Shown: positions 32,679 to 43,700 of the stretch, one piece after another
Layout: each line of letters begins with the position of its first letter
Position numbering within the stretch: the first letter of the stretch is position 1
Origin: an uncultured Clostridia bacterium
GTDB taxonomy: Bacteria; Bacillota; Clostridia; UBA1381
Direction: 5' to 3'
Length of the DNA stretch: 52,658 bases
Assembly (NCBI GenBank): GCA_947626045.1
Contig: CANQQS010000004.1
Coordinates: 1-52,658 of the forward strand
Notes under the pieces: model-generated
The model's input: the letters and a program-made list of their open reading frames with translations, nothing else
Database searches by the model: none
Told to the model about the DNA's origin: nothing
Translations under genes and position numbers: made by a program

Positions 32679-34229
32679 ATGGAAAACACGGAAAATACAA
32701 AGGAATTATCGGCTCTCCTGCAGGTGCGCCGCGACAAGCTCACCGACCTTCAAAACGAGAGCAGAGATCCGTTCAAGATTACGAAGTTTAACCGTACTCA
32801 TACATCGGGCGAGCTTAAGGATGGCGCGCGCGAGGAACAGCGCGAGCTTACAAAGCGCGGCTCGGACGAGGTTGAAATAATCACCGCGAAAATTTCAAAA
32901 TACGACGGTCAAAATGTTACAGTTGCCGGCAGAATTATGTCAAAGCGCGGCATGGGAAAGGTTGGATTTGTCCACATCGCGGACATTGACGGGCAAATTC
33001 AGCTTTTCGTCAAGAAGGATATTCTCGGCGAGGACGAGTACAACCGTTTCAAAAAGCTCGACATCGGCGATATAGTAGGCGCGCACGGCGAGGTGTTCAC
33101 CACGCAGACGGGCGAAATTTCTATAAGAGTAGATGAAATAACGCTGCTCACAAAATCGCTGCAGCCGCTGCCCGAGAAGTTCCACGGCATGACCGATACG
33201 GATCTGCGCTATCGTCAGCGTTACATTGACCTCATTATGAACGAGGATGTAAAAAAGACGTTTATGAACCGCTCGAAAATCATCGCGTCTATCCGCTCGT
33301 ACCTGAACGGTCAGGGTTTTTTGGAGGTCGAAACGCCGATGCTCGTATCAAACGCGGGCGGCGCGGCGGCAAGACCGTTCGAAACGCATTTTAACGCGCT
33401 CGACGAGGACTTCAAGCTGCGTATTTCACTGGAGCTTTACTTAAAGCGCCTTATCGTCGGCGGCTTCGAGAAGGTTTACGAGATTGGCAAAGTGTTCAGA
33501 AACGAGGGACTCGACACGCGCCACAACCCCGAGTTCACGCTGATGGAGCTGTACCAGGCGTATACCGATTACCACGGCATGATGGATCTGACGGAAAATA
33601 TGTACCGCCACGTCGCGCAGGAGGTGCTCGGCACGACGAAAATCACGTATAACGGCGTGGAGATGGACCTCGGCAAGCCGTTTGAGCGAATCACAATGGT
33701 CGACGCGGTGAAGAAGTATTCGGGCGTTGACTTCAGCGAAATACACACGCTCGAAGAGGCGCGCGCGGCTGCGGACGCTCATCATGTGGAATACGAAAAG
33801 CGCCACAAGAAAGGCGATATTTTGAACCTTTTCTTTGAGCAGTTCGCCGAGGAGCACATGATCCAGCCGACGTTCGTAATGGATCACCCGATCGAGATTT
33901 CGCCGCTCACGAAGAAAAAGCCGGACAATCCCGAATATGTGGAGCGTTTCGAGTTTTTCATGAACGGCTGGGAAATGGCAAACGCGTACTCGGAGCTGAA
34001 CGACCCCGTTGACCAGCGCGAGCGTTTCAAGGCGCAGGAGGAGCAGCTGGCGCAGGGCGACGAGGAAGCGAACACCACCGACGAGGACTTCATGCGCGCG
34101 CTCGAGATAGGTATGCCCCCCACCGGCGGCATTGGCTTCGGTATCGACCGTATGTGCATGCTCCTCACCGACTCCCCCGCAATCCGCGATGTGCTGCTGT
34201 TCCCGACAATGAAACCGATTGAAGGGTAA
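32679..34229 (+). CDS. lysS: Lysyl-tRNA synthetase, class II
   Basis: Charges tRNA-Lys with lysine. 516 residues, normal length. The N-terminal OB-fold anticodon-binding domain (about 60-180) contains VAGRIMSKRGMGKVGFVHIAD. The catalytic core has the class II motifs: motif 1 around FLEVETPMLVSNAGGAAARPF, motif 2 in FRNEGLDTRHNPEFTLMELY and motif 3 in GGIGFGIDRMCMLLTDS. Ribosome site GAGGAGG. It has its own promoter; no T-box leader is present. The following terminator is about 150 bp downstream, after a set of short direct repeats. Confidence 0.98.
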   Translation: MENTENTKELSALLQVRRDKLTDLQNESRDPFKITKFNRTHTSGELKDGAREEQRELTKRGSDEVEIITAKISKYDGQNVTVAGRIMSKRGMGKVGFVHIADIDGQIQLFVKKDILGEDEYNRFKKLDIGDIVGAHGEVFTTQTGEISIRVDEITLLTKSLQPLPEKFHGMTDTDLRYRQRYIDLIMNEDVKKTFMNRSKIIASIRSYLNGQGFLEVETPMLVSNAGGAAARPFETHFNALDEDFKLRISLELYLKRLIVGGFEKVYEIGKVFRNEGLDTRHNPEFTLMELYQAYTDYHGMMDLTENMYRHVAQEVLGTTKITYNGVEMDLGKPFERITMVDAVKKYSGVDFSEIHTLEEARAAADAHHVEYEKRHKKGDILNLFFEQFAEEHMIQPTFVMDHPIEISPLTKKKPDNPEYVERFEFFMNGWEMANAYSELNDPVDQRERFKAQEEQLAQGDEEANTTDEDFMRALEIGMPPTGGIGFGIDRMCMLLTDSPAIRDVLLFPTMKPIEG

Positions 34230-34319
34230 ACGTAACATTATAAAGGCGCTCAAAAATCGCATAAACAAGCCGTTTACGGGCATTTACACATTAAAAGCAA
34301 AAGCACAAAATTACGCCGA

Positions 34320-34361
34320 ATTTGCGAACATTTAGGCGGATTTGCGAACAATTTGCGAACA
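34320..34361 (+). repeat. Three direct repeats ATTTGCGAACA upstream of the ClpX-like gene
   Basis: Exact 11-bp copies at 34320-34330, 34340-34350 and 34351-34361. They sit between lysS and its terminator and about 90 bp before the ClpX-like gene. They look like iterons or a multi-site operator. Confidence 0.75.
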
Positions 34362-34376
34362 AACCAAGCAAAAAAC

Positions 34377-34409
34377 GCTGCAGGGACCATTTTCCCCGCG
34401 GCTTTTTTT
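34377..34409 (+). terminator. Terminator downstream of lysS
   Basis: Stem GCTGCAGGGA / TCCCCGCGGC (one mismatch, one G-T pair), followed by seven T. Confidence 0.75.
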
Positions 34410-34447
34410 GCGTATTGACAACATAACAGAAAGGGGAGAGCTACACA

Positions 34448-35413
34448 ATGGACCTTACACAATACGACAACCCGCTCACGCCCAAGTTTTACGCGGACGG
34501 GTTAAGGGAAGAAGGTATAATCGGCAACGATGAGGCGGTGAAAGCAGTCGCTACGCTTTTCTATAAAACGGGCGAGGGATTGCCCGGTACAATGCTGATA
34601 GCCGGACCGACAGGAAGCGGCAAAACGGAAATTTTCCGCGCTTTGCGACGATTTACGCACGAAGACCTTATTAAGATCGTGGACGCTACAGCGATAACGC
34701 CCGCGGGTTTCAAGGGCGATTTCAAAATCACAAATCTAATAAAAGACCTTGCCTCGCCGGGGATTTTGGTGCTTGACGAAGCGGACAAAATGCTTGAACC
34801 TCACACCGGCGGAGACGGCACGAACTACACCGATATGCTGCAAAATGCTTTGTTGAAAATTACAGACGGTGATGATAAGGTTTTAATCTCAAAAGACGAC
34901 GGGAGCGGCGCCATGACATACGTGGACACTTCCCGCATTTCCGTCGTATTTGTCGGAGCGTTCCAAAGGCTGCTTGAAAAGAAAAGCCTCGAATCCGGCG
35001 GCATTGGTTTCGGTAACACTCCGCGCCATAAATGCGATTACTCGAACACTACCATTACGCAAGAAGATTTGGTCGGTTACGGAATGAGAGAAGAACTTGC
35101 GGGCAGAATACAGCAGATAATTTGCCTTGATTCGCTGACGCTTGAAACAATGCGGGAAATAGGGCTAAAAGCAGTAAAGGACATCTCGCGGCGTATCAAG
35201 CGCGACATAACAATAGACACTGATACGCTTAATAAAATCGCGAACGAGGCGCTGAAAAAGTCTTTCGGGGCGCGGTGGTTGAAGTCGGAAATTATACGCT
35301 TATTTGACGCACAACTTTACGAAGATCCGAACAAGCCAAGCTACACACTCGCATACAGAGACGAAGCCGCTGACATACAGAGCGCAGATGATGAATTGCC
35401 GTGGTGGGAATGA
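34448..35413 (+). CDS. Stand-alone ClpX-like AAA+ ATPase lacking the zinc-binding domain
   Basis: A 321-residue ATPase. Walker A is GPTGSGKTEIF, Walker B is ILVLDEADKM, and the sensor 2 region is SFGARWLKSEI. The order and spacing match ClpX (for example DATAITPAGFKG in place of its DATTLTEAGYVG, then TDMLQNALLKI). It lacks the N-terminal zinc-binding domain. It keeps GGIGFG, the position and sequence of the ClpX loop that docks onto ClpP, so interaction with ClpP is possible. Such short paralogues occur on phages and integrative elements. Ribosome site AGGGGAGAG. No ClpP gene is nearby. It is preceded by iteron-like repeats and followed by a strong terminator, so it is an independent unit. 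Confidence 0.85.
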   Translation: MDLTQYDNPLTPKFYADGLREEGIIGNDEAVKAVATLFYKTGEGLPGTMLIAGPTGSGKTEIFRALRRFTHEDLIKIVDATAITPAGFKGDFKITNLIKDLASPGILVLDEADKMLEPHTGGDGTNYTDMLQNALLKITDGDDKVLISKDDGSGAMTYVDTSRISVVFVGAFQRLLEKKSLESGGIGFGNTPRHKCDYSNTTITQEDLVGYGMREELAGRIQQIICLDSLTLETMREIGLKAVKDISRRIKRDITIDTDTLNKIANEALKKSFGARWLKSEIIRLFDAQLYEDPNKPSYTLAYRDEAADIQSADDELPWWE

Positions 35414-35433
35414 TACCCGCCGCGGCTTTTTTT
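35398..35433 (+). terminator. Terminator of the ClpX-like gene
   Basis: Stem GCCGTGGTGGG / CCCGCCGCGGC with two G-T pairs, loop containing the stop codon, then seven T. Confidence 0.88.
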
Positions 35434-35500
35434 GGTATATAAAACAACTTCATTCAGTCGGGTGCAACACTGCATTTATTAAAGAAGGAGTTGATTTACA

Positions 35501-35728
35501 ATGCAAAACGAAAAAGAGAAACGCGAGGCTCAACCACTGCTTGCTACAATTGTGATGTACCCAAGCGGCACAGCCGGTGTTGCTCAGGGCTCACACCTAA
35601 GCTACAATGATAAGCGAATTGTTATGAAACACACGGGAATGTATTGGCAGCTGATTACGCAGGAATTGAAAAAACAGACGCTGCATTGTCTTTTGAGTTT
35701 AACATTATTGCTATACCATGACAGGTAA
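35501..35728 (+). CDS. Small hypothetical protein, possibly truncated
   Basis: A 75-residue frame with a good ribosome site (AAGAAGGAG, 9 nt before the ATG), which supports translation. The first half (MQNEKEKREAQPLLATIVMY, then GTAGVAQGSHLSYNDKR) looks like ordinary protein. The second half becomes Leu-rich and overlaps a broken gene on the other strand, so the 3' part may be fused to unrelated DNA. No family recognised. The rest of 35414-35865 holds only this frame and the remnant at 35714-35818. Confidence 0.4.
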   Translation: MQNEKEKREAQPLLATIVMYPSGTAGVAQGSHLSYNDKRIVMKHTGMYWQLITQELKKQTLHCLLSLTLLLYHDR

Positions 35729-35818
35729 CACATCGCCGAATTCTGTGCCGAAGTCACCGCGCACGGCAGCGCGGCAATCGCCATAACCGCCAAAGCAGCG
35801 TTGAAATAAATTTTTCAT
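35714..35818 (-). pseudogene. 5' remnant of a secreted-protein gene with frameshift
   Basis: A start codon at 35818 behind AAGAGGCGG opens MKNLFQ. After a one-base shift the sequence continues as AALAVMAIAALPCAVTSA, a convincing signal peptide, and then loses coding character. This reads as the beginning of an exported protein, frameshifted and cut off. It lies downstream of the AraC genes on the same strand. Confidence 0.45.
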
Positions 35819-35865
35819 AGTAGTCCGCCTCTTATAATAATTCAATTTACAATAATCAAATGAGT

Positions 35866-36672
35866 TTAACGGTAAATCACCGTAAAATCCTCCGCCGTCA
35901 TTTTGAACGCTTCGTAGAAATCAGCGCGGAAATCCGACGCGTTATCATAATCCATATTTTTTGCGACAAAATCCACGTCCAAATTGGGATCGCAGAAAAG
36001 CAGATGCTTTGCGTTTTCCATACGCAGCTTATGATAATAGCTGTCAGCCGACATAAAAAATATATTATAGAACATATCATTCATGTTCTCGCGCGAAATG
36101 CCGAGCGCGGACAGGAGTCCGTCGTAGGGAATACGCGCCCGACGGTAATTTTTCTGCATATAGTCTATTATCGGCTTTATGAGCAGGCTGTTTTTGTCGT
36201 ACACGTAATTGTCCGCCTCGATAAGCACTGCGCCGAGCTTGCCTATAAGCGAATACAGCACCGCCGAAATTTCCGCGCCGTTTTCCGCCTGCTTGCCGTT
36301 AAAGCCGAAAACGATGTCAAAATACCTTCGCATAATATCCTTTTCGTTCTCGGACAGACGCACCACGCGAAATCTTCCCAGACCGCAGTAATGCAGCAGC
36401 GGATGCAGCCGCCTGCTCGTGAATGCAATGTGGCGCATACGCATATCGCCGTCGCAGCGAACACCGAAAAGATTGCCCGAACCGACGAAAATAACGTCGC
36501 CGGCGGAAAACTCCGTTTCGGGATTTTCCTGTGCTATGGCGTACCCCGGTTTATCCGGCAGAAGGAGCTGATGGCACGCGAAACCGTCCATGCGCATCTT
36601 CCCGTCAATCACATGGTCTGTTACGTCCGATAACGCAAGCATATATTTATGCCTGAAATCCGATACCCGCAT
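35866..36672 (-). CDS. AraC-type transcriptional regulator (divergent HTH)
   Basis: A 268-residue protein. The N-terminal part has a cupin-like pattern (FSAGDVIFVGSGNLFGVR). The C-terminal 100 residues align with AraC HTH domains in layout (INYMQ-like IDYMQKNYRRARI, then YDGLLSALGISRENMNDMFY, YHKLRMENAKHLLF, VDFVAKNMDYDNASDFRADFYEAFKMTAEDF), but the usual glycine- and arginine-rich signature is weak. The start follows GAGGTAAATTTT. It begins 13 bp after the second AraC gene, so the pair forms an operon divergent from the giant surface protein. Probable sensor of sugar or oligosaccharide for this locus; inference. Confidence 0.78.
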   Translation of the reverse strand: MRVSDFRHKYMLALSDVTDHVIDGKMRMDGFACHQLLLPDKPGYAIAQENPETEFSAGDVIFVGSGNLFGVRCDGDMRMRHIAFTSRRLHPLLHYCGLGRFRVVRLSENEKDIMRRYFDIVFGFNGKQAENGAEISAVLYSLIGKLGAVLIEADNYVYDKNSLLIKPIIDYMQKNYRRARIPYDGLLSALGISRENMNDMFYNIFFMSADSYYHKLRMENAKHLLFCDPNLDVDFVAKNMDYDNASDFRADFYEAFKMTAEDFTVIYR

Positions 36673-36685
36673 AAAATTTACCTCA

Positions 36686-37531
36686 CTAAAAATTATATAT
36701 CGCCTGGTGGCGGAACTGCGCCGGCGTAAAGCCGGTTTTGGCTTTAAATACCTTTGTGAAATAGCTTACCGAGCCAAACCCCGATTTGGTCGCCACAATC
36801 CGTATCGGCATATCCTTATTTTCGGTAAGCAAAACTTTTGCCTTACCGACGCGCGCGTGCTGCAGAAAGTCGTGCGGCGTCATACCGTACACGCTTTGGA
36901 ACAGCCTGCACAGGTGCGGATGCGACATACCGGAATGTGCGTCTATCATTTCTGCCGTAAGATTGCAGTCGCCGCAGTGAGTTTTTATATACTGCACCGC
37001 GGGCATAAGCCTTTGAACGTCAGCCTCGATATTTTTCGACGAGCTTGTGCAGCATATCGACATAAGCGTAAGCAGATTGTGAAGCCTTACGGACGCGGTT
37101 ATGTGCCTTGAAGCGGTATCGCTTTTGTATGCGTCGTACACATCCCAAACAAGAGAACGCAGAAGTTTGCCTTGCTCGCCGTCTACGGAAAGCATACCGC
37201 TCGTGGGCAGGTTTAGACTGGTGTATATGCTGCTCAGTTCACAGCCCGAAAAGAGAATAAACAAAACCTTCCACGGACGAACTGCGGGCTTGTATCCGTG
37301 GGGCGTTTCGGGCATGAAAAAGAACATGTCACCGGGACGCACCGCGCTGACATGACCGAGCGAATTTGTAAAAATGCCTTCACCTTCAAGGCACAGCGAA
37401 ATCATGCCGCACGTTCCGAGTCCCGCCTCGCGCGACGTTATTTTTGTTTCCGTATGCTCTTTTACACCGTGTACAACCAAGGGGAGGAGACACATCTCCT
37501 TTTCGGTCGGTTCTTTGAACATAAATATCAT
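36686..37531 (-). CDS. AraC-family transcriptional regulator with cupin domain
   Basis: About 281 residues. The N-terminal cupin-like sensor domain contains VRPGDMFFFMPETPHGYKP. The C-terminal double HTH is canonical: IKTHCGDCNLTAEMID, GMSHPHLCRLFQSVYGMTPHDFL, ARVGKAKVLLTENKDMPIRI and the signature GFGSVSYFTKVFKAKTGFTPAQFR. The start may be 37531 or 37522; AAAGGA lies close to the first and rather far from the second. It is divergent from the 2325-residue surface protein across 180 bp, where an activator could act since the promoters there have weak -35 regions. Confidence 0.92.
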   Translation of the reverse strand: MIFMFKEPTEKEMCLLPLVVHGVKEHTETKITSREAGLGTCGMISLCLEGEGIFTNSLGHVSAVRPGDMFFFMPETPHGYKPAVRPWKVLFILFSGCELSSIYTSLNLPTSGMLSVDGEQGKLLRSLVWDVYDAYKSDTASRHITASVRLHNLLTLMSICCTSSSKNIEADVQRLMPAVQYIKTHCGDCNLTAEMIDAHSGMSHPHLCRLFQSVYGMTPHDFLQHARVGKAKVLLTENKDMPIRIVATKSGFGSVSYFTKVFKAKTGFTPAQFRHQAIYNF

Positions 37532-37626
37532 CCGTCCTTTTTAAAAATTATATCATCATAAATACATAAAATCAAGCAAATACGACAATCAACCGCTTTT
37601 TTCGGTGTGTAATTTTATATCATTCG

Positions 37627-37676
37627 TGTTATAATATTATAATTTACTCATGGTCTGCGGTGTGGTAATATATAAT
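37627..37676 (+). promoter_or_regulatory. Probable activator-dependent promoter region of the giant surface protein
   Basis: Two good -10 hexamers lie here: TATAAT with extended TGT (37627-37635) and TATAAT at 37671-37676. Neither has a recognisable -35. This is typical of promoters needing an activator, and the AraC gene is transcribed away from here. Confidence 0.4.
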
Positions 37677-37711
37677 TAAGAATATTATTTTTTGAAGGGA
37701 GTTTTCGTATT

Positions 37712-40700
37712 ATGAAGTTCAGAAAATCAATAAGTTTGTACACGGCATTGATTATGCTCGTGTCGATGTTTTCACCGTTCGGCGCTCTGTCAACGGCAAC
37801 GGCGTCGGGTGAAAATCATGTAATTTTTGCGATGAATTTTGACGAAGCGTCGGACAGCAAAACACCGGCACCGCAGGTCGGTCAGGCTGTTATTGAAGCG
37901 GGAAGCGGAACGGCTGTCGCATTTAAAGCACCGGAAAACGTGGACGGACATAACACTAACGCCGCGTATTTTCCGGGAGGTGGCAGCAAAACCAACCCAA
38001 CATGGATTGAAGCGAAAAACGGCGACGGTAATCCGCTGTTCAGCGGCATAGACGGCGCTGTTGTTTCCATGTGGATATTGCCGGAAGATGTGGGAAGCAA
38101 TACAAGCTGGCTTTATTCTGTTACGAATGCAGGAGACGGGCAATTTGAAGGCGCCGCTGTAGCGTCGCAGCGCGAATATATAGCGGCGTTTATCACATCG
38201 GGTAAACTTCTCAGATGTGAACGCGGCGCGGCGACAAATTCAACATCATATTTCATTGAGAAAGCCTATCCCGAGGAAACGAACGGACACAGAATTGATA
38301 TAATCGAAGGCGAAAATATTCAGGAAGTATATGTTGACGGAAATCTCTTTATGGAGGGCGGCACTAATAAAACCATATCGCAGATACTCGGCGAGAAAGG
38401 AACAAGGAGCAGTTCCTGTTTTAAAATCGGTTTTATAGGCTGGGGCGAAACATTTAAGGGCTACATAGATGATGTCGTAGTATATGACGTTGCGCCCAAC
38501 GTTAATCTCGGAATGACAGAGATTTCGGACGAATCCGTAGCGCTTCCCACACCCGCCGCTGACGCTGGCTATACCGTAAAATGGAGCGCTGAAGGAAGCT
38601 CGCCGATTTCTATTGATGAAAACGGCTATGACGCGACTATAACCAAGCCCGAAACAGATACCGATGTAAAGCTTACCGCGACAATCACTATCGGCGAGGG
38701 TGACGGCGATACATATAAGAGAGAACTCACAAAGGATTTTACCGTAAAGGTAAAAGGCACGACAAAGTACGCCGCTGAGGTTGACACAGGTTCAAACGAT
38801 TATTTGGAAATAGACGGCGCGGAAAGCGAATTCTTGGAAGCCGCTCCCGTCACAGTTAATGTAAAGGGCGCTGTTCCGGCGGGACAGTACATAAAGTCCG
38901 TAAAAGCAACCCAAGCCGACGGAGAAGAAACCGTTACGGCTACAAAGATCGGACTTAAAAAGTACACCTTTAATATGCCCGCGTATAACGTAAAAGTATC
39001 GGCAGAGCTTGCGAATATTCCCGATGATTTAAAGGATAAGCTTGCGGAAGCAAATAAAAAGTTTGACGCAACAGGCGCGGACAGCTCAAAGCTCACAGAC
39101 ATGGGTTTTGAAGAAAATACGAGCGCGGACGAGTCAACTCCCGATGTTAAACACGCTTCCGTTATGGCGAACAAAAATACACAAACCACTCCCGTTACAT
39201 TTAACGGTACGGACGGCTACGGCAAAAACGCCGATTGGTTTATGGTAGAGTTTGTGCCGTCGTCGTTCGGTAAAGGTAAGCCGGGATTTAACGATATGTG
39301 GTTTACCGATATGGACGGTACCGCGAGATACGGATTTTGTTACGCGGCACACGATGACGGATTTTTCTCCGGCGCAGGTGAAAGGAACGCTCCCGGCAAA
39401 AGCACTGACAGACTTGCCAATCATACAGGCACAACACCTGTATCAAGCAATATAACATCGTTTACATATACGGACGACGCGGACGTATGCCATATTTTGG
39501 TAGAAAACGGCACGGACGGGTATACCGTTAAGATGTATAAAAACTATGAGCTTATTGTTACTGAAAGCTATTCGGGAAAGTTTAACGGTATAAATAAACT
39601 CGGTATGTTTACCGCGACCGGCTCTAATGATTTACCCGTAAGCTTCGGCAACTTAAAAATCTATTCCGACATACCTCACGAGGGTACTCCGAATATCGAG
39701 ATAGATTATGAAAACGAAAAACTCACAGGATTTGATGAGGGCGGCTCGTACACGATAAACGAGGAAGAAGTATCGCCCGACGCTTCGACACACACGCTGT
39801 CCGTAACGGAGTATATTCCGACTGAGAACACAGAGACGCTTTCAATAGTTAAAAAGGGAAGCGAAGGCACGACAAAGGACAGTGCAGCGCAGTCGCTCGT
39901 TGTTCCCGCGCGTCCGGCTGCTCCGGCAGGCGTGACGGGCGAAGCTCCGACGGCAGAGGGCGGCAAGGGCAAGCTGAAAAATACTACGGATGGTATGCAG
40001 TACAGGGAAAAGACTGACGGAACCGGCGGCATGTGGACGGATTGCACGGCGAGTGAAACGGAAGTTGTCGCGGGCAAGACATACGAGGTTCGCACAAAGG
40101 CGACAGCAACAGCGTTCGCGTCATTGGCGGCAGATGTGGAAGTAGGAGCATACGTTGCGCCCGAACCGCCCGACGAGTACCCGACACGTCTTTTCTACGC
40201 GAATTTCGATGAAAACGAAATTGAGGCTGTAAAAGGTAAAATCACGAACCAAGGCGTGACCGTTGCGGAAGATAACGGCAATAAAGTTGCGAGCTTTGAC
40301 GGTTCCCACTATATGGAAATCGCGAAAGACGACGGCACTCCGCTCCTGAATGGTACGGAAACGGCGGCTATCCACATTAAGGCGAAGCCTGCGAACACAA
40401 CCGCCGACTGGTACTTCTACGCCGCTCCCGACGCAACGAGCCAGACCGACAGAACAAAAACCGGCGGCACAAAAGAAATGTACATCGGCGCGGCGAATAT
40501 AGACGGCGTGCTTAATCTTGAACGCTACAAGGGCGGACGCGAGGGTATGCCCGCAGTAAAGTCAACGCTTGCGAAGGACGCATGGCATGATCTTGATTTC
40601 CTCTTTAACGAGGACACCATGGAGGCGTATATTGACGGAAAATTCGTCGGCTCGCAGACGTATACGGGCGCGAAGCTTTCCGAAATCCTCGGCACGGCTG

Positions 40701-43700
40701 ACACGCAGGTATTCTACATAGGCAAAGCCAACTGGGGAACGGGCGAATACTTAAAGGGCATGGTTGACGACATTTCCGTTTACTCGATTGCTCCGATTGT
40801 TGACATTGAAAATAAGAGCATAACCGATTTGCTCACGCTCCCGACCGTTGACGCAGACGCGGGTTATACCGTGGAGTGGACGAGCGATAAGCCCGAAGTT
40901 ATCAAAATTGAAAACGGCGCGGCAACGGTAAAACAGCCGGCGGCAGATACAGCGGTAAAGCTCACAGCCAAGATAACATACGGCGCAGGCATTAACATAT
41001 CGAAGGATATTACCGTAACGGTTCAGGGACAGACCGCGCTTAAAGTAACGGTTGACGACGCGGTTCAGGATAACGTAACGGTTGACAAAACCGAAGCATA
41101 TTTGGGTGATGAGATTAACGTAACCGTAACCGCGCCCGACGGCAAGGTCATAAAGGACGTTAAGGCCGGTGATATGAGTATTCTCACAAGCGGCAGACAC
41201 GGCGCGTATAAATTCACTATGCCGTCGTCGGATGTAAAGGTAACGGTTGAATTTGAGGAAAAGAAACAGACCGCGGTATTCCATTTTGAGGACGGCACGG
41301 CTGACGGAATTACATACGTGCAGGAGGGAAGCGCAGGTACAATGGAATTTGCGGACGGCAAGACCGACAAGGCTTTAAAGCTTACTCCGAGCGCTAAAAA
41401 CGGTTGGTATGGCACGCTTGACAAATTCCCGCTTTCGCTGAGCTTCTCCGTAGGCGCGTGGATAAAGCCCGCAGATATGGATAATTGGTGGCAGAGAGTA
41501 TTCGATTTCGGCACAGGCGAGGGTAACAGTATATTTGTCACCACGCGCGGTGAAACTCCCAATGCGAAATCGGAGGGTACATACCGCATGGATGCTTTCG
41601 GAGCGGGCATAGATTCGCCCACAAAACTTACCGTGAACGAATGGGCATACATAACGGTAACTTACGATGAGGCGACCGATAAGGTAACGCTGTATCTTAA
41701 CGGCGAATCGGTCGGAACGGCAACATGTACCAAAAATATGGCTGAGGTTTACGGCGGTACTGCAAATTATATAGGAAAGTCGCAGTATGCGGCGGATGCT
41801 CTTTACAGCGGTCTTATAGACGAAATGGTAATCTACAATTACGCGATTACGGCGGATGAGATAAAGGAGCTTATGGGCGTTGAGGAAACTCCCGCACCTA
41901 CAGCGACACCGAGTGCAGCACCTACCGACGCGCCGACAGCAACGCCGAGTGCGACACCAACAGACGAGCCGACAGCGACACCGAGCGTAACACCGACAGA
42001 TGCGCCGACAGCGACACCGAGCGTAACACCTACAGACGCACCAACGGCAACGCCGAGCGTAACACCGACAGATGCGCCGACAGCAACTCCGACGGCAACG
42101 ACAGCGCCGAAGCCCGACGATTCAAGCGAACACCTAAAGGGCAACATCGTTGACGGCACATATGACACGGTATTTGACGCTTCGGCTATTGAGGACTCGT
42201 TTACCGATAAAAAGGTTGATGATGAGGAAGCTCTTTCGGGCTGGACGTCAAACTGGAGCGGCGAAAACAACTCAAAAGGAATGAACGTTAATTTTATAAC
42301 CGACGGCGACAAGCAATGGTTCCAGTTCTACGGTCCCGTTATCGCGGCAAGCGGCACACCGGCGGATCTGTACACACCGAAATACGGAAGCTCGGCGAAG
42401 TGGTTCGCGATAGATTTCCTTATGAGTTCCAGTATTGAAAAGGGTACGGGAGATCCGGTATTCTGTCATGACGCGGTTCTGCTCGACAATGATAAAAAGC
42501 CTATTTTCGGCTACGCGTACACAACTCACGACGATGGCTTCTTCCCCGGCTCGGGCGAACGCTCGTACGACGCTGACGGCACATACACCCAAATGCAAAG
42601 CGGTGATAATTTCGCAAGCTTCCTCGGTCAGGACAACGGCACGGCGGGAGTATTGTACGAAAACGGAAAATCCGTAATGCGTATAATCGTTGACAACGGA
42701 GTGAAATATGACGGTCAGGACGCGTATGCCGTAACATGCGCGATAGATAAGGATGGTACGGGTAATTTTGAAGTTATCAGCACGCGCTATTATAAGGGCA
42801 GCGCGAACGGCTTCGGCGGAATAAGAGAAGCCACGATTAATACCAAGGAATGGTATAACAACGCCCGCTACGGAAACATGAAGGTTTACGTGGAAAAGGA
42901 AGCGCCGACTCCCACAGCATCACCGAGCGTATCTCCTACAACTTCACCTAGTGCAACACCGACAGACGCACCGACAACAACGCCGAGTGCAGCACCTACA
43001 GACGCACCGACAACAATGCCGAGCGTAACGCCTACAGACGCGCCGACAGCGACGCCGAGCGTAACGCCGACCGACGCGCCGACGACAGCGCCGAGTGTAA
43101 CGCCTACAGACGCGCCGACAACTACGCCAAGTGTAACGCCTACAGACGAGCCGACAGCATCACCGAGCGTGTCACCGTCACAAAAACCGACACTGACGTT
43201 TGATGTTACGGGAGCGGTTAAAAACAGTGACGGCACAGCGGCGGCAAACCGCAAGCTTACATTGAAACCGCTCGGATTGGAAACGACTACGGACGAGAAC
43301 GGCAATTACGCGTTTGACGGAGTTGAGGCGGGCAGCTACAATATAGTTGTTGAAACGGGCGACGGAAAAACGGTCACAACGCTTATTGACGTAACGGACG
43401 GTAATGTCAGCGCGGACATAACGCTTCCCGCCGCTAATGTCGCAAGCGCGGTTGAAACAACCGACAGCGACACCGGTTCCGATATAAAGGTAGAGGACAT
43501 TGTTGTGGGCGGTCTTGACGAGCTTGCCGATGCGGTTGCCGATGCGCTTCCCGACGCGGATAAGACAAAGGATATTGAGGTCAAAATGACCGTCGAGAGT
43601 AAGAAGGAGGACGCTTCCGACACCGAGCAGCAGGCAATAAAGCAGGAGAGCAATAACAAAGCCGAAAAGCTTGATTACATTGATATAGACATTATTAAAA

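Noticed and set aside
33441-34283. Minus-strand frame of 280 codons opposite lysS
   Set aside because: Shadow of the class II synthetase core; no ribosome site.
34396-35434. 15-bp direct repeats CCGCGGCTTTTTTTG flanking the ClpX-like gene, as a target-site duplication
   Set aside because: Each copy is the 3' arm and T tract of an independent intrinsic terminator, so the likeness needs no insertion.
35860-36633. Plus-strand frame of 257 codons opposite the AraC gene
   Set aside because: The minus-strand product has AraC-like layout and a ribosome site; the plus-strand one has neither.
41890-43170. CRISPR-like array from regularly spaced repeats
   Set aside because: The 36-bp units are contiguous and in frame, encoding Thr/Pro linkers; there are no unique spacers and no cas genes.
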